A stretch of 62,598 nucleotides of DNA, taken from the NCBI GenBank assembly GCA_009602725.1, contig WELB01000222.1, positions 30,446 through 93,043 of the forward strand, in the 5' to 3' direction. Within the stretch, counting starts at the first letter, position 1, and each line of letters begins with the position of its first letter. The notes beneath the pieces are model-generated. The model was given only the letters and a program-made list of their open reading frames with translations, searched no databases and was not told the origin of the DNA. The DNA comes from Spirogloea muscicola (taxonomy: Eukaryota > Streptophyta > Zygnematophyceae > Spirogloeales > Spirogloeaceae). A program made the translations under genes and the position numbers. This document shows positions 1 to 8,582 of the stretch, piece by piece.

Positions 1-430
1 GGTCTATGGCCCGCGCGCTGCACCTGCGTGCAGGCAGAGCCCTCGCTGCTGCCTCTGGCTCTGGCCAGGGGACCCGCTTCCAGGAACCCAGTCTCTCTGA
101 CCTGAGGCTGCTTAGCAGGGGTTACTGAGTGCTTCGTAGCTGCTTCGCTTCTTTTCTGTGCTTGTTGTTCTTCGTACTTCCCCTGGCCCCTTCTCGTCCT
201 TTGTACATTCTTTTCTGGGCTGGCTTTTTCCAGCCCCTATCTCAATGGGCGAGCCCTTGTCAATTCTTTCCGGGCTGGCTTCTCACAGCCCTTGGCCATT
301 CTTTTGGGCTGGCCTCTCCCAGCCACCAGTTAATCTGGCCGCGCTTGCTCTCCTTGGCCCCATTGGGAGAGCCACTTCTTCTGGCCCCCTTCTCGTAATT
401 GGTTCCTTCTTTTTGGGGCTGGCTTTTCCA
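1..430 (+). mobile_element. Family A non-LTR retroelement, 3' end (C-terminus plus hairpin tail)
   Basis: Bases 3-127 encode the last ~41 codons of a retroelement protein. They contain the 'LRAGRALAAASG' stretch and end in 'SDLRLLSRGY' and a stop; the same ending recurs near 23349, 39722 and 33970. The stop is followed by a non-coding tail with GGGCTGGC...CAGCCC stem-loops near 213-236, 272-292, 308-325 and 414-435, and CCCATTGGG-like boxes. A reverse-complement copy of nearly the same C-terminus and tail lies at 23225-23470. The left side is cut by the window edge. Assignment to a non-LTR element rests on the related family B fragment at 24-25 kb, which carries the typical post-RT zinc knuckle. 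Confidence 0.7.
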
Positions 431-880
431 GCCCCTATCCTCAATGGGCGAGCCCCCCGGCGCGGCTGTGAGAGCCAGCCGAGTGCACTCACCGGCAGCT
501 TGAGTGATCTCCTGTTCTCTACATACTCCTTTCCAGCCATAAACGGCCCATTCAGACCCTGTCCACTCCTTCAGTCGTTCGGGCTGGCCTCTCACAGCCA
601 CTGCTGTCGATTTGGCAGAGCTGTGTTGCCCAAGTTGCGTCAGGGGGATAGGTTTCCGGCAGCTAGTCTGTCGGATGTGAGGCTCCTCACTCGTAACTAC
701 TGAGTGGTCCATCCTCCCCCGTTCTGCCATGGCCCCGCAGTCGCTGCTTAGCTCGTACTTTGGCCCCTTCGAACATTGTCAATTCTTTCCGGGCTGGCTT
801 CTCACAGCCCTTGCCCCCATTGGGAGAGCCACTTCTTCAAGGAAAAGCAGGATACTAAGCGCTAAGACGTCAACAAGTGG
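431..880 (+). mobile_element. Family A retroelement, second 3' end in tandem
   Basis: A degraded coding remnant ends at 703 with 'SLSDVRLLTRNY' and a stop, the same C-terminal signature as the copy at the window edge. The tail (704-880) has the family consensus: 'TTGGCCCCTTCGAAC', then a GGGCTGGCTTCTCACAGCCC stem-loop near 789-808, then CCCCCATTGGGAGAGCC. Upstream reading frames are broken, so this is a dead 3' fragment lying head-to-tail with its neighbour. Confidence 0.6.
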
Positions 881-1110
881 GTTCTGAGTAACCTCTAGTC
901 AGTAATTGCAAGTCCAAAGGCGGGAAAATGTCGCCCTGACGGAACCCGGAGACAGCAGCCAAGGCGCAAGAAAGAACAGAGGTCCAGAGGAGCCAGAAGA
1001 CGTAGAGACCGCCAAGGATGCCAGCTCAGTGACCCCTACTTAGAGAAGGGCCAGCCTAGGGATGAATGAACAAGGTCCGAAGGGGCCGGCAAGGCGCTAA
1101 GTCACGCAAA
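881..1110 (-). mobile_element. Short reverse-oriented family A tail fragment
   Basis: The string 'gaacaaggtccgaaggggcc' near 1067-1087 followed by 'ggcgctaag' is the reverse complement of the family A tail. Similar reverse-oriented tails are seen near 30400 and 40520. No open frame of note is visible in the rest of the interval. Confidence 0.45.
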
Positions 1111-1406
1111 TTTCAATGGGGGGCGATGGCTGTGAATGGCCAGCATACATTGGTGGAAGATTGGGGTTGGACTTGAGAGTCCAGTGTTTTGCCGTACATT
1201 CACGGCAGGCCAAGCTTGGCTGCTGCCTCTGAGTCTCAGCGTAACGACTGATCTTGTTCACTCATATTTGGGCCGTCTTTCACGGCCATTGCCCCCTCTG
1301 AAAGAACACCTTCCCTTTCCGGCTGCTAGCTATTCCCATTTGTGGCTGTTGACTCGCAGTAATGTGCACCCTTGGGTAGTAGCCAGTTGCTTTACTGCGT
1401 GGTTTG
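1111..1406 (+). mobile_element. Family A 3' end, left half, split by the copia element
   Basis: A degenerate C-terminal signature ('LWLLTRS') lies near 1338-1360, and the family tail should follow it. The tail is interrupted at 1406 by the copia insertion and resumes after 7358 with further stem-loop modules. The copia element therefore landed in the 3' tail of an older family A copy. Confidence 0.5.
1402..1406 (+). repeat. Target-site duplication, left (GTTTG)
   Basis: GTTTG immediately precedes the 5' LTR and recurs exactly after the 3' LTR at 7354-7358. This is the 5-bp duplication expected from copia integrase. Confidence 0.9.
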
Positions 1407-1969
1407 TGTTGTAAGAAATCTATGAGACTCTTGCTAGCTCGTATGATCTAGGTTCTAGAACTGTGTGTGGAGCCGCGCGGTACCACCTCCATGCGCGCAT
1501 TATAAGGCCCACACAGAGTGAAGTGTCGGCGGGGTACTGAGGGGGTCAGGGTTTATCCCTGAGCTAGGGAGTCCGGTGGTCTCAGCGCTTGGTGGATCGA
1601 TTGGATCTCCACCGTTGGGGTTGGCGCCGACCCGTGAGATCCAGGCTGGCAGCGCTAGGGCGAGCCGCCGGGTTCAGGGTTTGAGGGGCTGGGGGGGGCT
1701 TGCTCCCTTGCACTCACTAGGGCGTACGCCACCGATCCCCGCCGGCTCAGCAGAGCGCACTGCAAGTGCGGCAGTACGGGGGTCGAGCAGTGAGGTTGCC
1801 AGCAGCAGCCACAGCGGCAGCAGCGGCAGCGGCGGCGGCGGCAGCAGCTTCACACGGGAGCTTCTGCAAGTCCCCGCAAGGCGTGACAGCGGCGGCTGCA
1901 GCCTGCAGCAATTCCCTGTGCGCTTCGTCATTCAACACCAGCACAGATGGCAGAACTCAAATCTGTACA
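1407..1969 (+). repeat. Copia 5' LTR
   Basis: Begins TGTTGTAAG and ends ATCTGTACA. It is matched over its whole length by the 3' LTR at 6790-7353 with about six substitutions and one single-base indel. It contains a TATA-like box at 1501 and a GC-rich CAG/CGG run near 1800-1850. Confidence 0.95.
1501..1506 (+). promoter_or_regulatory. LTR TATA box
   Basis: TATAAG lies about 95 bp inside the 5' LTR and is repeated at the same place in the 3' LTR (6884-6889). By analogy with other copia elements it would position the start of genomic RNA. This is inferred from position and sequence only. Confidence 0.5.
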
Positions 1970-1981
1970 TGGTATTAGATG
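1970..1981 (+). promoter_or_regulatory. Primer-binding site (initiator-Met tRNA type)
   Basis: TGGTATTAGATG starts directly after the 5' LTR. Nine of 12 positions agree with TGGTATCAGAGC, the usual site complementary to the 3' end of plant initiator tRNA-Met. Confidence 0.75.
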
Positions 1982-1982
1982 A

Positions 1983-2832
1983 TTGGTGGCGGGAATCGAA
2001 CGCTTTGAGGGCAAGGACTGGCGAATGTGGCGGATGAAGGTCGAGATGACTCTCCGCGCGTACCGGCTCTGGAGCGTCGTGCTAGGGGAAGGACCAGCAT
2101 CTGATGCGTCGGAGCAAGCCTCTCAGGAGTGGGAGGAGCAGAACGCAGTTGTTCTAGCTTTCTTGATGAACAGCCTGGACCAGCACCACCTTACTCAGAT
2201 TGTACCATCAGGCACTGCTGCTGAAGCTTGGGGAAAGCTGGTGGCCTATTGCGAACCAACAGGCCAGCAGAAGATGCTGGCGGTGCAGAGAGGCTTCTGA
2301 ACTTCCAGATGCAGGAGGGAGCAAAGCTGGCAGAGCACCTTACAGAGTTCAAGCGCCTCGTAGATGAGATGGAGGCAATTGGAGCAAGCATGGAAGCAAG
2401 TCTGAAGAGCTTCCAGTTGGCGATCCTCCTCAACAGCTTGAAGCACATTCCCAGGTTCAACACTGTTATCACCCTCCTCGACAGTGTGGAGGACGAGAAG
2501 CGCAGCCTGGAGTTCGTGCGGGGAAGATTGTTGCAGGAGGAGAAGAGAGCCCAAGAGGATGGAGAGGAGACTGAGGCCAAGGCATCAGCAATGCTGGGTC
2601 AAGTGGATATAGGTATGGGTCACAGGACTGGCTTTCAGGGTCAAAACGGAGGACAGGGAGATGTTCGTGCCAGCAGAGGTGCCTGCCATTTCTGCAGGAA
2701 GCAGAGTCATTGGAAGGCTCAGTGTCCAGCTCTACAAGCGAAACTGCAAAGGGGCAGGTCACACGTTGCCCAAGGGGAGCACGCCAGCACTTCCTACTCC
2801 GCAGCCACAGGTGAAACATGTTCCGAAAAGGT
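1983..2832 (+). pseudogene. Copia gag (nucleocapsid), frameshifted
   Basis: The first frame (to 2300) reads as a copia Gag N-terminus: 'FEGKDWRMWRMKVEMTLRAY', then a region ending near 'WGKLVAYCEPTG'. The frame changes near 2280, after which the second frame continues with 'LLNFQMQEGAKLAEHLTEFK' and a CX2CX4HX4C zinc knuckle (CHFCRKQSHWKAQC) near 2688-2730. No ATG is obvious at the expected start; the frame opens with TTG at 1983. The last ~100 bases (2728-2832) are repeated in inverted orientation at 3406-3506, marking one arm of the rearrangement. Confidence 0.85.
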
Positions 2833-3506
2833 CCTCGATGCTGTTTTCCCGGCACACACCCTTCACAAAAATTGAGCTGACTATCAACTCCAGATGTCAA
2901 GCCACTCACGAGCTGTTGTTTAATCATCTCCTTGAGAGCTTCACCATTCAGATGTCCCAGCCTGCGATGCCATAACTGCAGGTTGTCATTCTTGTTTGCT
3001 ACTGCCACGTTGCATTGACTTCCCAACATCAAGGCCTCACCCACAAGCCAGCAGAGTCCACCACTCCTTTCCCCCACGGCAGCCACCTCTCCATCTCTAC
3101 TGAGGATCGTGCAGCCCTGTGGATTGAACACAAGTCGAAGCTTCTGGCTGTTGAGGCTGTTCTCAGACAAGAGATTTCTAGCCAGATAAGGAACATGGAG
3201 GACATCCTGCAAAGTGATCTTCAAGGTCTTGCCGGCAACTTGAGCAACTATGTCCACCGAGCCCTTCCCCACAGCAACTGCGGCAGTATTGTTCCCAAAC
3301 AAAACACGGCAGTTCTTGACCTCCTTATACTCCTGCAGCCACTCCCTTCTGCAAGTCATGTGTGCACTTGCTCCTGAATCAACCAACCACGAGTGGTATT
3401 CACGAGTTTCGGAACATGTTTCACCTGTGGCTGCGGAGTAGGAAGTGCTGGCGTGCTCCTTGGGCAACGTGTGACCTGTCCCTTTGCAGCTTCGCTCGTA
3501 GAGCTG
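2825..3506 (-). pseudogene. Inverted copia segment: protease block in reverse orientation
   Basis: This interval reads as copia polyprotein on the opposite strand. From 3506 downwards it encodes the gag end, then the aspartic protease with its catalytic motif ('WLVDSGASAHMT'), then the pre-integrase region ('LWHRRLGHLNGEALKEM'). Calling gag end A, protease C and pre-integrase B, the expected order A-C-B is found as A-B'-C'-A'-B (primes inverted): A 2728-2832, B' about 2825-3118, C' about 3118-3405, A' about 3406-3506, B about 3503-3793. Protease exists only inverted. A and A' differ by substitutions and a 2-base length change, so they came from different template copies or diverged later. Confidence 0.85.
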
Positions 3507-5040
3507 CACGATCCTCAGTAGAGATGGAGAGGTGGCTGCCATGGGGGAAAGGAGTGGTGGACTCTGCTGGCTTGTGGGTGAGGCCTTGATGTTGGGAAGT
3601 CAATGCAACGTGGCAGTAGCAAACAAGAATGACAACCTGCAGTTATGGCATCGCAGGCTGGGACATCTGAATGGTGAAGCTCTCAAGGAGATGATTAAAC
3701 AACAGCTCGTGAGTGGCTTGACATCTGGAGTTGATAGTCAGCTCAATTTTTGTGAAGGGTGTGTGCTGGGAAAACAGCATTGAGGACCTTTTCCTGCAGG
3801 GGGAGGCAAGAGGGCAACCAATCTTTTGGAGTTGGTGCACACAGATGTGTGGGGTCCAACGCCAGTTTCATCACCGGGAGGTGGGAAGTACTTTGTAACC
3901 TTTATTGACGACTTGTCACGAAAATGTTGGTGCTATATTCTCAAGGAGAGGTCGAGTGTCTTTCAAATCTTCCAGAGATGGCGCGCTGCAGCAGAAAAGC
4001 AAGTGGGAAGACCTTTGAAGGTGCTTCGCTCTGATAATGGTGGAGAGTACGTGTCCAACGAGTTCGAGAACTTCCTGGCCCGGGAAGGCATTCAACATCA
4101 GCAGACATTACCATATACTCCTCAGCAAAATGGCGTTGCTGAGCGCATGAACAGGACCTTGCTGGAAGCTGCAAGGTGTATGCTTCAGGAGAGTAGACGA
4201 CCTGATAGCTATTGGGGTGAAGCTGTGTGTACGGCGGCCTATCTGCGGGCCAGATGCCCAACAAGGGCAGTGCAAGGGGCAACGCCAGAAGAACTGTGGA
4301 CGTGGAGGAAGCCAGATATCTCACACCTGAGAGTCTTCGGGTGCAACGCATATGTGCACAGGCCCACAGAATTGCGCAACAAACTGGATCCGAAGAGCAC
4401 AAAGGCCATCTTTGTGGGGTACGATGCAGACACGAAGGGATACAGATTGTTGGATCCTGCGAGCAAGCGCATTGTGCTCAGCAGAGATGTCATCTTTGAT
4501 GAAAGTTGGCGTAGAAGTGAGAATGTTGCAGCAGACGAGAGAATCACGTTGCAGTGGGAGCAAATGCCTGCTATGCTTGACTCTGAAGAGCCTGTCTTGT
4601 GTGGAGATGAAGATGAAGACTCAGAGGATGTTGATGGGCAAGAGCAGCCACTGATGCCGTCGCAGGACTTCGAGGAGGAGGAGGAGGAGGCGCAGCAACA
4701 GCAGGCTGGAGAGGAAGAACAGCGAGAAGAAGAGCAGCCGCAACTGCAGCCACAGCAGCAGCTTAGAAGGAGCACAAGAACGCGACAGGTCAGGGAGGTT
4801 CCTGCATACTTCATTGGTTTTGCAGCTACCGTAGACGAACCCCTGACCATGGCGCAGGCAAGGCAGAGGGTGGATGCTGCGCAGTGGGAGTTAGCCGCGG
4901 CTGAAGAGATGCGTTCCATTGAAGAAAACAAGACGTGGACACTTGTTGACTTGCCACAGGGGCGGAAGGCAATTGGCTGCAAATGGGTGTTCCGGCGGAA
5001 GAGAGGTGCAGATGGGGGGATGTTGTCAGATACAAGGCAA
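3507..5040 (+). pseudogene. Copia pre-integrase and integrase
   Basis: 3532-3783 carries the GAG-pre-integrase domain (WHRRLGHLN with a CEGC zinc pair) and is closed by a TGA at 3781. Integrase follows at 3826-5040. The catalytic triad is visible as D in 'HTDVWGP', D in 'RSDNGGEY' and E in 'NGVAERMNRT'. Next come the GKGR-less 'VFGCNAYVHRP' and 'GYDADTKGYRLLDP' stretch and an acidic, Gln-rich linker (about 4560-4760). The frame is lost near 5030, at the start of reverse transcriptase. Confidence 0.9.
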
Positions 5041-5600
5041 GACTGGTGGCAAAGGGATTTTCACAGGTCGAAGGAATTGACTACGATGAAACATTTGCAC
5101 CAGTTGTGAAATATACCTCCATCCGGGTGTTGCTGAGTCTAGCTGCAGCCAGGGACTTCGAAGTTCACCAAATGGATGTGAAGACAGCGTTCCTCAATGG
5201 AGATCTGGAGGAAGAAATTTTCATGATGCAGCCTGAGGGTTTCGCTGACTCAGAGCAGCCAAGCAAAGTCTGTCTCCTGAAGAAGTCTTTGTACGGGCTA
5301 AAGCAAGCGCCCAGAATGTGGAACTACAAGATCGATGACGTGTTGAAGAAGGCAGGATTTGTGCAATGCACTAGCGACACCAGCGTCTATGTGCTGCGAG
5401 AGTCAGCACAACCAGTGGTGCTGTTGGCTCTGTACGTGGATGATCTGCTCATACTCAGCCCTAGTCTGGAGAGTGTCGACAGGGTGAAGGGTTTGCTGTG
5501 CAGCAAATTCAAGATGTCGGATCTTGGGGAGGTGTCCTACCTGCTGGGTATGCAGGTGCTTAGGGATAGAGGCGAAGGAGCATCAAGTTGGGACAGGTCA
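4983..5600 (+). pseudogene. Copia reverse transcriptase
   Basis: RVT_2-type domain in a frame different from integrase. 'YKARLVAKGFSQVEGIDYDE', 'HQMDVKTAFLNGDLEEEIFM', 'SLYGLKQAPRMWN' and the polymerase active site 'LYVDDLLIL' (near 5430-5455) are all present. The frame shifts again near 5580, before the connection region. Confidence 0.92.
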
Positions 5601-6766
5601 AATTTGCTGAGCAGGTGCTGCAACGCTTTGGGATGGAGACATGCAAGCCAGTTTTAACTCCAATGGAGTTCAAGCAGGCTTTATCAAAGGCGCAAGAACC
5701 ACAAACAGTGAAGGAAGAGGAGGAGATGGCAGGGGTTCCATACCAGCAAGCAGTGGGGAGTCTTATGTATCTCATGACAGGAACCAGGCCAGATCTTGCA
5801 GCAGCAGTGGGAGCAGTGAACCAGTTCATGCAGCGGCCTGGGGTGGCTCATTGGCAAGCAGTGAAACGGATCTTCAGGTACTTGGCTGGGACAACCAATA
5901 CATGGCTCGCGTTCGGCGAAGAGAGTGATCTGCTGCAACACTCTCCAGCGACCAAAAGAACGCGGGCCCTGAACTCCCTCCCAAAGGATAGGGGCCCTCC
6001 CAGGTCGTCTCGTTCCGTGCCACCTGCTCTGACTGCCTCATCTGCTTCTGCATCTGCTTCGAATGAAAACTGGGCCCCGACTCTCTCACAGGATAGGGGC
6101 CCTCCCAGGTCGTCTCGTTCTATGCCATCTGCTCTGGCTGCTCCATCTGCTTCTTCATCTGCTTCGAATGGAAACTGGGCCCCGACTCTATCACAGGATA
6201 GGGGCCCTCCCAGGTCGTCTCGTCTCGACTTGCTCGCTCTGAATGCATCTGTAAATAATGAGGGGCCTGCAGAAGGAAGTGTCGAGCTGCTTTGAACCCT
6301 CTTGGGGTACGTTGACGCAGACTGGGGTGGAGACGTGGTGACTCGAAGATCAACCTCAGGCTACGTCTTCATGCTAGGAGGAGCAGCGGTTTCGTGGAGC
6401 AGCAAGCGACAGAGATCGGTTGCACTGTCTACCATGGAGGCAGAATACATGGCTGCAACACAGGCAAGTAAGGAGGCAGTCTGGTTGAATAGGCTGCTTG
6501 GGGAGTTGGGGTTCCCACAACACGCTCCGACTCTTATCTACAGCGACAACCAAGGAAGTCTGGCACTAATGAAGAACCCTGTCCATCATAGTCGGAGCAA
6601 GCACATCGACATCCAGTGGCACTTTGTGCGTGAGCTCTTGGAAGATGGCACGGTATACTTCAAATACTGCTCTAGCGATGACATGGCTGCCGACAGTTTG
6701 ACCAAAGGAGTAGCTAGGTTAAAGCATCAGAAATGTGTCAAGCAGTTTGGCTTGTTATCTTGTTAG
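5588..6766 (+). pseudogene. Copia RT connection and RNase H, split by a tandem-repeat insert
   Basis: 5588-5940 encodes the end of RT/connection ('SLMYLMTGTRPDLAAAVGAV', 'RYLAGT'). RNase H resumes at 6302 with catalytic '[10 protein letters not shown]', 'STMEAEYMA' and 'DNQGSLAL', and ends with '[15 protein letters not shown]' at 6766. Copia proteins normally run directly from the 'LAF' region into 'YVDADW', so the ~350 bp between (5941-6300) is extra. The upstream half stays open through the insert and stops at 6293-6295. Confidence 0.9.
5945..6295 (+). repeat. 105-bp tandem repeat inserted inside copia pol
   Basis: Three copies of 'ggataggggccctcccaggt' start at 5986, 6091 and 6196, giving a 105-bp (35-codon) period. 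The encoded unit is Ser/Pro/Arg-rich ('DRGPPRSSRS', 'SASASNENWAPTLSQ'). Copies differ by several substitutions but keep the reading frame. It resembles nothing in copia polyproteins and is probably captured or newly amplified sequence. Its source is unknown. Confidence 0.85.
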
Positions 6767-6779
6767 GATCATACTTGCT

Positions 6780-6789
6780 AGAGTGGGAG
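6780..6789 (+). promoter_or_regulatory. Polypurine tract
   Basis: AGAGTGGGAG immediately precedes the TGTTG start of the 3' LTR, the position expected for plus-strand priming. Confidence 0.8.
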
Positions 6790-7353
6790 TGTTGTAAGAA
6801 ATCTATGAGACTCTTGCTAGCTCGTATGATCTAGGTTCTAGAACTGTGTGTGGAGCCGCGCGGTACCACCTCCATGCGCGCATTATAAGGCCCACACACA
6901 GTGAAGTGTCGGCGGGGTACTGAGGGGGTCAGGGTTTATCCCTGAGCTAGGGAGTCCGGTGGTCTCAGCGCTTGGTGGATCGATTGGATCTCCACCGTTG
7001 GGGTTGGCGCCGACCCGTGAGATCCAGGCTGGCAGCGCCAGGGCGAGCCGCCGGGTTCAGGGTTTGAGGGGCTGGGGGGGGCTTGCTCCCTTGCACTCAC
7101 TAGGGCGTACGCCACCGATCCCCGCCGGCTCAGCAGAGCGCACTGACAAGTGCGGCAGTACGGGGGTCGAGTAGTGAGGTTGCCAGCAGCAGCCACAGCG
7201 GCAGCAGCGGCAGCGGCGGCGGCGGCAGCAGCTTCACACGGGAGCTTCTGCAAATCCCCGCAAGGCGTGACAGCGGCGGCTGCAGCCTGCAGCAAATCCC
7301 TGTGCGCTTCGTCATTCAACACCAGCACAGATGGCAGAACTCACATCTGTACA
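6790..7353 (+). repeat. Copia 3' LTR
   Basis: 564 bp, starting TGTTGTAAG and ending ATCTGTACA. It is one base longer than the 5' LTR (an extra A in 'gcactgacaagtg'). Confidence 0.95.
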
Positions 7354-7358
7354 GTTTG
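7354..7358 (+). repeat. Target-site duplication, right (GTTTG)
   Basis: Exact copy of the 5 bases at 1402-1406, abutting the 3' LTR. Confidence 0.9.
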
Positions 7359-8200
7359 CACTTTTACCCTCCTGAGTCTCGTCATTCCTGATTTGGCCCT
7401 TCACAGCGATCGCCACCTTGTTTTGCAATGCATTTGCGAGCGGGCCATGCCTTGGCTACCGCCTCAGGATGTCGGGGGCACTGGATCTGGCCTAAGTCAG
7501 AGTCTTTTTTGGATGGCCTTCCACAGGCATCGCCCCCTCATCGAAGAGCTTCTCTTTCCTGGCTTTTATGCTGGCCATTCACAGAGTCTGCAAATTTGAT
7601 ATTAACCTTCTTCTACCCCTGGCTTTTGGTGCTTCCCCCTTGTCCTTCTCCAACCTCTTTGGGACAGGCGTTTAGAAGTCACGGCCTCAAGATTTGAGAG
7701 CTCCTTTCTCGACCCTGCTGCTAGTCAATCCGCCTTGTGGCCACCATTGAACGGCCAAGTGTGGTAGCCACTGCTTCTGACAGTGCTTGCATTTTCACGA
7801 GGGGGCTTTGCCTTTGAGATTGTCCATCTTCCTGGCTGGCCTTCCACGGCCACCGCTTCCTTCTAAAGCGTTGTCCCTGCTTCTTTTGACTTCAGACTTG
7901 TGACAAGTGGCGAGCTAGTGGCCATCCCTAGCAGCTACTTCTTCTGCTGAGTGGTTGGCCGTTCCACTCTCTTTCGTCTTCTTGGGTTGGCCTTTCAGAG
8001 AACCACCTCCTCCAGAAGAGCTTACCTTAGTGTTTCTAGATGCCAATGTCTCACGTCACTTGTTGGAAGACGCGTGCCATGCCTCGGAGTGTTGGTCCAG
8101 TTGTCGGAGTTGCCTCTGGCTTGCGCTCCATATCACTCCTACTCTCCCTTGAGCTCATCCGACTTGCCATCGTCAAGCGCATGATTCTGACTTGTTGATA
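7359..8200 (+). mobile_element. Family A 3' tail, right half (degenerate hairpin modules)
   Basis: Repeated degenerate modules of the type GGCCTTCCAC(A/G)GGC(C/A)...CGCC occur near 7512, 7575, 7842 and 7985, matching the tail stem-loops of family A. This continues the copy interrupted by the copia element. No credible open frame is visible. Confidence 0.45.
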
Positions 8201-8209
8201 GTATTGCTG

Positions 8210-8234
8210 GAGGACTTACTCGGTGTAAGTCCTC
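8210..8234. repeat. Perfect 10-bp hairpin
   Basis: GAGGACTTAC, a 5-base loop TCGGT, then GTAAGTCCTC. It lies between retroelement tail sequence and the 3' end of SKI2. Confidence 0.8.
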
Positions 8235-8582
8235 TAGTAAGCATGCCCGTTGAAGCTGCCCTTCACAGCCACTTGAGCCACTTCCAGCCACATTCAATCG
8301 AGGTAGCAACATATACTTTTTGCAGGGCTTGTGCTCCGTGCATTGGCCCCCATCTCCTGACCGCGCGCGTCTGCATCAGTGCAGTGCTACTACACGTGGC
8401 GCTGCATCCACGATCGGGCTTTCGCTTCCGGGTTACCCAGACACTAAGAAGGTCAAGTTGACACTGAGTGGCACCCATCAGCAATGCCGTATGCCATCAT
8501 CAGCCCGTATGCCATCATCAGCTCGAGTGCCCGGCGTGGGCAAATTCGACCTGCCCAGGATGCAAAGCTTTGTACATCACAT
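8235..8582. other. Intergenic, no gene seen
   Basis: Region downstream of SKI2. The only structure noted is a direct repeat of the 18-base unit CCGTATGCCATCATCAGC, twice, near 8487-8522. Part of this interval is probably the SKI2 3' UTR. Confidence 0.5.

Larger units (their letters stand above)
1407..7353 (+). mobile_element. Ty1/copia LTR retrotransposon, full length but defective
   Basis: A 5,947-bp element with two ~563-bp LTRs (TG...CA ends), a primer-binding site, a polypurine tract and a 5-bp target-site duplication. Domain order is Ty1/copia: gag with a zinc knuckle, protease, integrase, reverse transcriptase, RNase H. The LTRs differ by about seven positions by eye (roughly 98.8% identity), so insertion looks fairly recent. 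The interior cannot make a full polyprotein: frameshifts lie near 2280, 5030 and 5580; the protease block is inverted with partial duplication (2825-3506); a 105-bp triplicated repeat interrupts the RT/RNase H junction. Little-diverged LTRs around a wrecked interior suggest the RNA was defective before insertion and was mobilised by proteins from another copy. Confidence 0.95.

Noticed and set aside
780-840. CRISPR-like array from repeated GGGCTGG...CAGCC units
   Set aside because: Spacing is irregular, units are imperfect, orientation varies, and each is attached to a retroelement 3' end in a eukaryotic genome.
1766-1978. Poly-alanine frames in the LTR
   Set aside because: Produced by the CAG/CGG repeat in the LTR on both strands. 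The same frames recur in the 3' LTR.
3015-3377. Plus-strand frames between 2.66 and 3.4 kb in the copia element
   Set aside because: They are antisense to the inverted protease and pre-integrase block and resemble nothing.
4239-4982. 247-codon minus-strand frame rich in Ser and Cys inside copia integrase
   Set aside because: Antisense shadow of the Glu/Gln-rich integrase tail.
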